From Candidatus Agrococcus pullicola (GTDB lineage: Bacteria; Actinomycetota; Actinomycetes; Actinomycetales; Microbacteriaceae), in NCBI GenBank assembly GCA_019115685.1, contig DXDC01000190.1:1-7092 (forward strand): a stretch of 7,092 bases of DNA, given 5' to 3'. A program made the position numbers and the translations under genes. The notes under the pieces are model-generated. The model saw only the letters and a program-made list of their open reading frames with translations. It had not been told where the DNA came from and did not search any database. Of this stretch, positions 1-6,500 are shown in pieces. How positions within the stretch are numbered: position 1 is the stretch's first letter; every line of letters starts with the position of its first letter.

Positions 1-405
1 CAGGGGGCACTCAACACGACGCAGGCGGCGCTACCGCACTTCGACCGCGTTGGGTTCGGCCGAGTGATCAACGTGGGCACGAACCTGTTTCAGAACCCCG
101 TCGTGCCCTACCACGACTACACGGCGTCGAAGGCGGCGCTGCTCTCGCTGACACGAACGTTCGCGTCAGATCTCGGCCCGCGGGGCGTCACCGTGAACAT
201 GGTCAGCGGTGGCCTGCTGCGTTCGACCGACGCGAGCTCGGCAACGCCCGAGGACGTCTTCGATGCCATCGCTCTGAGCACACCGCTGCGCCGGGTGACG
301 ACGCCGGAGGAGTTCGCCGACGCGATACTGTTCTTCGCATCGCCGTGGGCCAGGGCGGTCACCGGGCAGAATCTCGTCGTCGACGGAGGATTGGTGAACA
401 ACTGA
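1..405 (+). CDS. SDR family oxidoreductase (FabG/3-oxoacyl-ACP reductase-like), 5'-truncated
   Basis: This is the C-terminal 134 residues of a classical short-chain dehydrogenase/reductase. The frame is open at the left edge, so the N-terminal Rossmann half with its Gly-rich NAD(P)-binding motif lies outside the window. Visible residues are the YxxxK catalytic pair (YTASK, window residues 40-44), the following helix, the ITVN-like strand (VTVNMVSGG) and the standard C-terminus with TGQNLVVDGG. The usual catalytic Ser, 13 residues before the Tyr in FabG, is Thr27 here, and there is no Ser anywhere in residues 20-39. The stretch GTNLFQNPVVPYHDY looks characteristic of a subfamily rather than random drift. 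The stop codon overlaps the thiM start by one base, so the gene is cotranscribed and translationally coupled with thiamine salvage genes. I recall SDR homologues (called oarX in comparative work on thiamine regulons) being linked to thi genes. The substrate is unknown. Confidence 0.9.
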   Translation, partial: QGALNTTQAALPHFDRVGFGRVINVGTNLFQNPVVPYHDYTASKAALLSLTRTFASDLGPRGVTVNMVSGGLLRSTDASSATPEDVFDAIALSTPLRRVTTPEEFADAILFFASPWARAVTGQNLVVDGGLVNN

Positions 406-1232
406 TGATAGGCGACAACTTGGCACACGCGGCCGCTGCAACGCTCGAGCGGGTTCGCTCCGAAGCTCCGCTGGTGCACTGCATCACCAACAACGTGGTG
501 CCGAACTTCACCGCAAACGCGCTCCTGGCCGCCGGCGCCGCCCCCGCGATGGTCGACATCGTCGGCGAATCGGGTATGTTCGCCGAGATCGCGAGCGCAC
601 TCCTGGTCAATCTCGGAACACCGACGCCCGAGCAACGCGGGGCGATCCTCGAGGCCGTGGAGGGGGCATCCCGCGCCGGCACCCCCTGGGTGCTCGACCC
701 TGTCGCGATCGGCGCATTACCGATTCGAACCCACCTCGCGCAGCAGCTCGCAAAGCGTCGTCCGACGGTGATCCGCGGCAACCCCTCCGAGCTCCTCGCC
801 CTTGCCGGCTCGGGCACCGGAGGCCGTGGCGTCGACGCGACCGACAGCCCCGATGCGGCGGCGGCAGCGGTCGACGCGCTCGCACTGCGCACAGAAGCCG
901 TCATCGCTGCATCCGGCGAAGTCGACCTGATCACCGACGGCACCACGCGGATTCGCGTGCACGGCGGAAGCGTTCTGCTGACGAAGGTCACGGGCGGCGG
1001 ATGCGCGCTCGGCTCGATCATCGGCGCCTTCGTCGCCGCGCGCGGTGAGGCATCCGTGCTGGCCGCAACCGCCGCTGCCCACGCCTTCTATTCGGTGGCC
1101 GCTGAGCGAGCAGCGTCGGAGTCGGGTGGCCCCGGATCGTTCAGCGTGCGATTCCTGGACGCGCTGGCCAGCGTGACGGGCGAGGATGTCGCTGCCGCCG
1201 GGCTCCTCAGCACGGAGCCAGCGAGCGCATGA
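405..1232 (+). CDS. thiM: Hydroxyethylthiazole kinase ThiM
   Basis: ThiM phosphorylates 4-methyl-5-(2-hydroxyethyl)thiazole with ATP, giving the thiazole phosphate used by ThiE. It is a cytosolic salvage enzyme of the ribokinase-like fold. The protein is 275 residues, normal for the family. Signature segments are LVHCITNNVVPNFTANALLA (23-42), NLGTPTPEQ (69-77), WVLDPVAIGA (95-104), PTVIRGNPSE (120-129) and VTGGGCALGS near residue 200, where Cys200 occupies the conserved catalytic/anion-hole cysteine position. The start chosen is the ATG whose A is the last base of the SDR stop codon (TGATG). A GGAGGA at 385-390 lies 14 bases upstream, somewhat far, which fits coupling to the preceding gene. 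A longer open frame reaches back to 345, but it runs inside the SDR gene and adds no conserved sequence. The gene ends in a 4-base ATGA overlap with thiE. Confidence 0.96.
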   Translation: MIGDNLAHAAAATLERVRSEAPLVHCITNNVVPNFTANALLAAGAAPAMVDIVGESGMFAEIASALLVNLGTPTPEQRGAILEAVEGASRAGTPWVLDPVAIGALPIRTHLAQQLAKRRPTVIRGNPSELLALAGSGTGGRGVDATDSPDAAAAAVDALALRTEAVIAASGEVDLITDGTTRIRVHGGSVLLTKVTGGGCALGSIIGAFVAARGEASVLAATAAAHAFYSVAAERAASESGGPGSFSVRFLDALASVTGEDVAAAGLLSTEPASA

Positions 1233-1870
1233 CCGACTACGGCATCTATTTCGTCACCGATCGAGCGCTCTGCGGCCGTCGCGGCGTGGTCGAAACGGTG
1301 CGCCTGGCCGTCGACGGCGGCGTTCGCACCGTGCAACTGCGCGACAAGCGCGCGAGTCTCGACGATCAGATGCGACAACTCGAAGCGCTGGCGACAGTGA
1401 TCGACGGCCGCGCGCGGTTGCTGGTGAACGACCGGCTCGATGCCGCCGTCGCCGCTGCCGAGCGGGGCATCCCGGTCGACGGTGTGCACCTGGGGCAAGG
1501 GGACGACTCGGTGCTGCGTGCTCGCGAGGCGCTCGGGCCGGATGCGCTGATCGGGCTTACCGCGAACACCGACGCGCACCGCGACACCGTGGCACGTCTA
1601 CCGCGCGGCACCGTCGACTACCTGGGCGTCGGCGTGATCAGACCGACGTCGACGAAGCCCGATCACCCGGAGCCGCTGGGTGTGGACGGATTCGCCCGCT
1701 TCGCAGCCGCATCCCCGCTGCCGTGCGTCGCCATCGGCGGAGTTGTCGCCGAAGACATCGCTCCATTACGTCAAGCGGGGGCCGCTGGTATCGCCGTCGT
1801 GTCGATACTGTGCACTGCCGATGACCCGGAAGCGACGGCACGCGAGCTGCACGAACTGTGGCAGAGATGA
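1229..1870 (+). CDS. thiE: Thiamine-phosphate synthase ThiE
   Basis: ThiE condenses HMP-PP and thiazole phosphate to thiamine monophosphate plus pyrophosphate, on a TIM-barrel fold in the cytosol. The protein is 213 residues, the usual size. Seen in order: YFVTDR (7-12), VQLRDK (35-40, the pyrophosphate-binding R/K pair), LLVNDR (64-69, with Asp68 at a Mg position), VHLGQGD (86-92, second Mg Asp), IGLTANT (108-114), PTSTKPD (139-145, phosphate contacts) and AIGGV with a following GIAVVS phosphate-binding strand. The segment before PTSTK reads GVGVIR rather than the commoner GPIF, a tolerated variation. The ATG overlaps the thiM stop as ATGA. A GGAG at 1214-1217 lies 11 bases upstream, supporting coupled translation. 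It is the last gene of the operon, and convergent thiD follows after 183 bases. Confidence 0.96.
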   Translation: MTDYGIYFVTDRALCGRRGVVETVRLAVDGGVRTVQLRDKRASLDDQMRQLEALATVIDGRARLLVNDRLDAAVAAAERGIPVDGVHLGQGDDSVLRAREALGPDALIGLTANTDAHRDTVARLPRGTVDYLGVGVIRPTSTKPDHPEPLGVDGFARFAAASPLPCVAIGGVVAEDIAPLRQAGAAGIAVVSILCTADDPEATARELHELWQR

Positions 1871-1949
1871 ACGCCACCGGCCGCTGCGCGCCGTGTGGCA
1901 CATATGCGCCGTATTCGCACAGGGTTCTCCCCGTTTCGTTGCGCCTTTT

Positions 1950-2006
1950 CTCGGTCAATACCGACAGTCGAGACAATATAGTCGATGGCTGTCGGTATTG
2001 ACCGAG
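1950..2006. repeat. Perfect 18-bp inverted repeat with nested 14-bp dyads
   Basis: The left arm (1950-1967) is CTCGGTCAATACCGACAG, and the right arm (1989-2006) is its exact reverse complement. They are separated by 21 bases. Each arm contains a dyad of its own: TCGGT-n4-ACCGA at 1951-1964 and again at 1992-2005, with centres 41 bp apart. The 21-base spacer is A+T-rich for this DNA and contains TATAGT (1977-1982) and a TCGA pair that could extend the stem. TTTT sits immediately outside each arm (1946-1949 and 2007-2010). The repeat itself is seen directly. Its role is open: terminator, paired operator or miniature inverted-repeat element. Confidence 0.95.
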
Positions 2007-2010
2007 TTTT
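1950..2010 (+). terminator. Possible intrinsic terminator of the SDR-thiM-thiE operon
   Basis: The 18-bp inverted repeat begins 80 bases after the thiE stop and is followed directly by TTTT (2007-2010) on the + strand, as expected for an intrinsic terminator. Against this, the stem is only about 56% G+C, the loop is unusually long (21 bases, or 10 if TCGA/TCGA pairs inside), and the T run is short. On the opposite strand the hairpin is followed by AAAA rather than T, so it does not look like a canonical terminator for thiD. Confidence 0.4.
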
Positions 2011-2053
2011 GGCCGGCGGTTCTGGGCGAAGACGCCTCGGGCCCATCAAGCAC

Positions 2054-2854
2054 TCAGGTCCAGAGCCTGGTGAAGTGGTGCAGCGGGCCGTGGCCCCGAC
2101 CGACGTCCAACCGGTCGCTCGCGGCAAGCGCGTCTTGCAGGTACGCTTTGGCGCTCTGCACGGCATCCTCGACACCGAGCGAGGGAATCAGTGCCGCGAT
2201 GGCTGCTGCGAGCGTGCATCCGGTTCCGTGATCATTCGTGGTGCGGATGCGCGGAGCCCGCAGTTCGGACGTGCCGTTCGGCCCGTGCAGCAGGTCGGTG
2301 CTCGACTCGGGGTCGTCGGTGTGACCGCCCTTCAGCAGCACCCACTCGCAACCCAGACCGCGCAGGCTATGCGCGGCATCATGTCTTTCGCGGTCTGTCG
2401 TCAGCGGTGCGCCGTCGAGCAGCACCTCTGCTTCTGGCAGGTTCGGCGTGATGATGGTCGATATCGGCACCAGTCGCTCGCGCACGGCCTGCACGGCGCT
2501 CTCCTCGAGCAGCCTGTCGCCGCTCTTCGCAACCATGACCGGGTCGAGCACGACGGTGTCGGCACCGTAGTGCCGCAGCCGGTCGGCAATCGCCTCCGCG
2601 ATGCCCGCGTTGGCCACTGCGCCGATCTTCACCGCATCGACCCTGACATCGTCGAAGACGGCGTCGATCTGCTCGGCGACAAACTCGGGGTCTAGCGCCA
2701 CGAGCGACCGAACGCCCTGCGTGTTCTGCGCCACGACCGCGGTGACGGCGGCCATCGCGTACGCACCCATCGCGGAGAACGTTTTGATATCCGCGTGGAT
2801 GCCCGCGCCACCGGTCGGATCGGTGCCGGCAATCGATAGAACGTTCTTGATCAT
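2054..2854 (-). CDS. thiD: Hydroxymethylpyrimidine/phosphomethylpyrimidine kinase ThiD
   Basis: ThiD phosphorylates HMP to HMP-P and then to HMP-PP, the pyrimidine substrate of ThiE. It is a cytosolic ribokinase-family enzyme. The protein is 266 residues, typical for the family. Motifs: IAGTDPTGGAGIHADIKTF (8-26), TAVVAQNT (38-45), KIGAVANA (76-83; the Met usual after KIG is Ala), LDPVMVAKSGDRLL (103-116), TPNLPEAE (136-143), LLKGGH (173-178) and HGTGCTLAAAIAA from 209, with Cys213 in the anion-hole/catalytic position. I place the start at the ATG 2852-2854: GGAGG lies 8 bases upstream, whereas the in-frame ATG at 2858-2860 is only 2 bases from it. The preceding TPP riboswitch should control expression. 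The gene converges on thiE and has no partner on its own strand within the window. There is no ThiE or ThiN domain fusion. Confidence 0.96.
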   Translation of the reverse strand: MIKNVLSIAGTDPTGGAGIHADIKTFSAMGAYAMAAVTAVVAQNTQGVRSLVALDPEFVAEQIDAVFDDVRVDAVKIGAVANAGIAEAIADRLRHYGADTVVLDPVMVAKSGDRLLEESAVQAVRERLVPISTIITPNLPEAEVLLDGAPLTTDRERHDAAHSLRGLGCEWVLLKGGHTDDPESSTDLLHGPNGTSELRAPRIRTTNDHGTGCTLAAAIAALIPSLGVEDAVQSAKAYLQDALAASDRLDVGRGHGPLHHFTRLWT

Positions 2855-2858
2855 CCTC

Positions 2859-2970
2859 ATTCCCTCCGCCGGTACGAACCGGATCAGGTGCTATGGGTTC
2901 TCCTGCCGCGACGGATCAGCGTTGCGCTTTGGAATCTCAGCCCTTCGTTCAGGGCACCCCCTGGGTGAAT
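2859..2970 (-). ncRNA. TPP riboswitch (THI element) controlling thiD
   Basis: Read on the minus strand, the leader holds all hallmark parts of the thiamine pyrophosphate aptamer. GGGGGTGCCC (start of P2/P3) is followed by the P3 hairpin GCCCT/AGGGC (2951-2955 with 2940-2944). The conserved CTGAGA is at 2935-2940, and ACCC closing P2 is at 2895-2898. ACCTGATCCGG (2879-2889) follows, then the P5 hairpin CCGGT-TCGT-ACCGG, and finally GCGGAGGGA closing P1 with ATTC-CCC near 2963-2970. The aptamer is about 110 bases, enlarged by a 36-base insertion between CTGAGA and ACCC at the site of the optional P3a arm. The thiD Shine-Dalgarno GGAGG is part of the aptamer's 3' strand. TPP binding should therefore hide it and block translation initiation. 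No separate expression platform or terminator fits between aptamer and gene. Confidence 0.95.
2862..2868 (-). promoter_or_regulatory. thiD Shine-Dalgarno inside the riboswitch P1/J region
   Basis: The minus strand reads GGAGGGAATGAGGATG. GGAGG is 8 bases from the second ATG (2852-2854) and 2 bases from the first (2858-2860), which decides the thiD start. The same bases form the conserved GCGnAGGGA end of the TPP aptamer, so ribosome access and ligand binding are mutually exclusive by design. Confidence 0.85.
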
Positions 2971-2973
2971 TCC

Positions 2974-2979
2974 ACCGTA
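2974..2979 (-). promoter_or_regulatory. Candidate -10 element for thiD riboswitch transcript
   Basis: The minus strand has TACGGT, matching the actinobacterial TAnnnT pattern. It lies about 7 bases before A2966, just at the 5' edge of the riboswitch. No convincing -35 hexamer is seen at 16-18 bases. The position is sensible, but the motif is short and the call is weak. Confidence 0.3.
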
Positions 2980-3015
2980 ACAGGGCCGCGCGCTCACGCT
3001 GCAGCTACCGCTTGT

Positions 3016-3021
3016 TACCGT
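3016..3021 (+). promoter_or_regulatory. Candidate -10 element for a leaderless NTF2-like mRNA
   Basis: TACCGT (TAnnnT) lies exactly 7 bases upstream of the ATG at 3029-3031, the spacing expected when transcription begins at the A of the start codon. No Shine-Dalgarno precedes that ATG, or the alternative GTG at 3020-3022 that overlaps this motif, which supports a leaderless transcript. The -35 region is not recognisable. Confidence 0.4.
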
Positions 3022-3028
3022 GAACACC

Positions 3029-3403
3029 ATGGGCTCACTCACGCTGGAACGACTGCTCGAACTCGAACACCGGGGCTGGACCTCCCTCTGCAATAACGAA
3101 GGCGGCACGCACTACGGCACGATCATGACACCGGAAGCGGTCATGGTGCTGACGAACGGTATGACCCTCGACCGCGACATCATCACCGCATCCCTTAACG
3201 AGTCGCCGCCGTGGGCGAGCTTTGAGATCTCGGATGCGCAACTCATCCCGACAGGCAGCGACTCGGCGGCACTCGTCTACACGGCTTCCGCGACCCGTGC
3301 CGGGCAAGACGAGCCGTTCGTGGCGCTCATGACGAGCGTCTACCGACTCGTCGACGGAGAGCCCCGACTCGCGCTGTACCAGCAGACGACCCGTACGCAC
3401 TGA
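3029..3403 (+). CDS. NTF2-like / SnoaL-type (DUF4440-like) small protein
   Basis: The predicted protein has 124 residues and no signal peptide or membrane segment. The order of elements matches the cone-shaped NTF2-like fold. An N-terminal helix (LTLERLLELEHRGWTSL) is followed by a loop and strand with GTIMTPEAVMVLTNGMTLDR, a helix with ASLNESPPWASFEISDAQLI, and paired strands ALVYTASATR, FVALMTSVYRLV and PRLALYQQT. This is typical of SnoaL/DUF4440 relatives, which include enzymes, binding proteins and orphans, so no substrate is assigned. The ATG at 3029 is chosen over the GTG at 3020 because a TAnnnT -10 motif sits 7 bases before it and no ribosome-binding site is present for either. The gene is divergent from thiD and stands alone before hrpA. 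A functional link to thiamine is not shown by the sequence. Confidence 0.85.
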   Translation: MGSLTLERLLELEHRGWTSLCNNEGGTHYGTIMTPEAVMVLTNGMTLDRDIITASLNESPPWASFEISDAQLIPTGSDSAALVYTASATRAGQDEPFVALMTSVYRLVDGEPRLALYQQTTRTH

Positions 3404-3587
3404 GCGGGTCAGGGCGCAGAGCTGCTCAACGGGCCTACTGCGAAATCCGCGCTGCTTCCGCGCAACCGAATGTGTCACCGCGAGCCTTTGACCCGGGGCG
3501 TCTTCTTTGCCACCCCTGCAGCGCAGCAGCGGTATCGCGAGCTGTACGGCTGAGCTTTCCGGCGAGACAGGCCACAATAGATAGGTC
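3404..3587. other. Intergenic gap between the NTF2-like gene and hrpA
   Basis: This gap of 184 bases holds no RNA gene or recognisable promoter. A 6-bp dyad GACCCG/CGGGTC (3388-3393 and 3405-3410) spans the preceding stop codon and lacks a T run, so it is at most a weak terminator. In the same frame as the NTF2-like gene, the sequence stays open from 3404 to a TGA at 3551-3553. Its last 28 codons (from ATG 3470) could encode a 27-residue peptide ending AAQQRYRELYG. I do not annotate it as a gene because it has no ribosome-binding site and such an open stretch is expected by chance at this G+C content. Confidence 0.5.
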
Positions 3588-6500
3588 ATGCACATCCAGT
3601 ACCCCGAAGAGCTGCCGGTTTCCGCGCGCCGTGACGACATCATGGATGCCCTGCGCAGCAACCAGGTCGTCATCGTCGCCGGCGCGACCGGGTCGGGAAA
3701 GACGACGCAGCTGCCCAAGATGCTGTTGGAGATGGGCAAGACCAGCATCGGTCACACGCAGCCGCGCCGTATCGCCGCCCGCACGATCGCCGAGCGCGTC
3801 GCCGAGGAGCTCGGCGAGACCGTCGGCCGCACCGTCGGATACAAAGTACGCTTCACCGACCAGGTCTCGAAGGAGACGAAGCTCAAGGTCATGACCGACG
3901 GCGTCCTGCTCGCCGAGATGCACCGCGATCGCGACCTGAAGGCCTACGACGCGATCGTCATCGACGAGGCACACGAGCGCAGCCTGACGATCGACTTCCT
4001 CATCGGATACCTGCAGCGGCTCCTCCCCCGCCGTCCGGACCTCAAGATCGTCATCACCTCGGCGACGATCGACCCGGAATCCTTCTCGAAGCATTTCGAC
4101 GATGCTCCGATCATCGAGGTCTCCGGCCGTACCTTTGACGTCGACATCCGCTACCGTCCGCTCATCGACGACCCCGACACGGAGGAAGAGGACGAAGCGG
4201 ATCAGCTCGTGGGCGTCGAGCGCGCCATCCGCGAGATCAGCGCAGAGGCCGATGGAGACATCCTCGTATTCTTCTCGGGTGAGGCCGAGATCCGGGATGC
4301 GCAGGATGCGCTGAAAGGACGCCTCGGTTCGCGCGTCGAGATCCTGCCGCTGTTCGGCCGGCTCTCCGCCGCCGAACAGCACCGCGTCTTCGAACCGTCG
4401 AAGGTCGCCGGACTGCAGCGCCGCATCGTGCTGGCGACCAACGTGGCCGAGACCTCGCTGACGGTGCCGGGCATCCGCCACGTGATCGACACCGGCACCG
4501 CCCGCATCTCGCGCTACTCCGCCAGGTCGAAAGTGCAGCGCCTGCCCATCGAGGCGATCAGCCAGGCGAGCGCCGCGCAGCGGGCAGGCCGAGCCGGTCG
4601 TGTCGCCGAAGGCATCGCGATCAGGCTCTACGCGGAGGACGACTTCGAGAGCCGCTCCGAATTCACCGACCCCGAGATCCTGCGCACGAACCTCGCGAAC
4701 GTGATCCTGCAGGCGGCGACGCTCGGCATCGGCGACCTCGAACGGTTCCCGTTCCTGACCCCGCCCGACTCACGGGGGCTGAAGGACGGCCGCGATCTGC
4801 TGCGCGAACTCGGCGCGATCACGAAGGCGGGCAAGGTCACGAAGATCGGGCGAGACCTGGCAAGACTGCCGGTCGACCCGCGCTTCGGTCGCATGGCGCT
4901 GGCTGGAAAACAGCGCGGCGTCGCGCACGAAACGGTCGCGATCGTGGCGGGGCTCAGCATCCAGGATGTCCGCGAGCGCCCGCTCGAGAAGCGCCAGCGC
5001 GCCGACGAGCTGCACGCGCGGTTCGCCGACCCGACGAGCGATTTCATCACGCTGTTGAATCTCTGGCGGCACCTGGCCAGGCGGCAGCGCGACCTGAGCG
5101 GCAACGCCTTCCGGCGCGAAGTCAAGGCGGAGTTCATGAACTTCCTGCGCATCCGCGAGTGGCACGACGTCGTCCGACAGCTCGAACGGGCGTTGGGCAT
5201 CGGGCGCGACAAGCGACTCGGCGACGAACCAGAGGGCATGTCGACCGATGCGGACGCCATCCATCGCGCACTGCTATCCGGGCTGCTCGGTCACATCGGC
5301 ATTCGCGACAGCGACGCGAAGCCGGGGCAGCAGGTACGCAAAGAGGCTCGCGGCAAGCGCCCCGCGCGTGAATACCGTGGGGCCAGAGGTACGAAGTTCC
5401 GCATCCACCCGTCGTCCGGGCTCGCAAAACGCGCGCCCGAAGCGGTCATGGCCGCGGAGCTGGTCGAGACCTCGCAGCTCTTCGCGAGGCAGGTCGCGGC
5501 GATCGAGCCGGAGTGGGCGGAGGAACTCGCAGGAGACCTCGCGAAGTCATCGATCAGCGAACCGCACTGGGAGAAGAAGCAGGGAGCCGTCGTCGCATAC
5601 GAGCGGGTGACGCTGCTCGGCGTCCCGATCGTCGAGCAGCGGCGGGTTCAGTTCGCGCGCTTCGATCCCGCGCACGCCCGCGAGTTGTTCATCCGGCACG
5701 CGCTCGTCGAGGGTGACTGGGAGACGCCGGAGAAGTTCGATCGCAAGAATCGGCAGCTGATTCGCGAGATCGAGAAGCTCGAGGAGCGTCAGCGCCGACG
5801 CGACCTGCTCGTCGACGAGGACACGATCTTCGAGTTCTTCGACGCCCGCATCCCGGCCGATGTCGTGTCGCAGCGCACCTTCGAAGGGTGGTGGCGCACG
5901 GAGAAGCCGCAACGACCTGAACTGCTCACGCTCACGCGCGAGGCACTGACGGAGGACGCCGACCGGTTCGCCCGCGACGACTATCCGACCAGGTGGCACC
6001 AGGGTGAGCAGCAACTGCGGCTCAGCTATCGCTTCTCGCCCGGCGATGAACAGGACGGGCTCACCGTGCACGTGCCCGTGGCCGTGCTCCCCCGCCTGTC
6101 TCCGGCCGGCTTCGACTGGCTCGTGCCCGGCATGCGCGAAGAGCTGCTGACCGCGATGATCAAGGCGCTGCCCAAGCAGATCCGGAAGCACATCGTACCC
6201 GCCGGTGACTGGGCGCGAGCCATGCTCGACGATCTGCCCGATGACCCCGACGGCCGGCCCATCGCAGAAGTGCTGGCCGACCGCATCCAGCGCAAGGCGC
6301 ACATCCCCGCAGGCGCCGACGACGTCGACTGGTCGCGCGTGCCCGACCACCTGCGGCCGACGTTCCAGATCGAAAACGATCGCGGCAAGAAGATGGGCGT
6401 GGCGAAGTCGCTGCCCGAGCTGCAGCAGCGGTTCGCTTCGCAGGCTCAGCAGCGCGTTGCCGCTGCCGCGGTGAAGGTCACCCACGAATCGGAGCGCGAC

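Noticed and set aside
345..404. Longer upstream start for thiM
   Set aside because: The extra 20 residues lie within the SDR reading frame, are Arg-rich and do not resemble ThiM N-termini. The ATG at 405 gives a normal-length protein and a classic stop/start overlap.
359..1021. 220-residue open frame on the minus strand
   Set aside because: A Ser/Arg/Ala-rich shadow of thiM with no recognisable domain.
1897..1910. Imperfect palindrome GGCACATATGCGCC downstream of thiE
   Set aside because: It has one mismatched pair, is short, and no second copy or promoter element lies nearby. Too weak to call an operator.
1638..1976. 112-residue minus-strand frame starting with TTG in the inverted-repeat spacer
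   Set aside because: Most of it is antisense to thiE, there is no ribosome-binding site, and the translation shows no family features.
1985..2695. 236-residue open frame on the plus strand
   Set aside because: It starts inside the inverted repeat and runs antisense through thiD, whose motifs are all intact. No family resemblance.
3487..3516. TTGACC at 3488-3493 as a -35 box for hrpA
   Set aside because: No -10-like hexamer occurs at 16-18 bases downstream (CACCCC at 3511), and the position is about 95 bases from the start codon.
3435..4481. 348-residue open frame on the minus strand
   Set aside because: It is antisense to the hrpA helicase core with its intact motifs, and the translation is low-complexity Arg/Asp-rich sequence.
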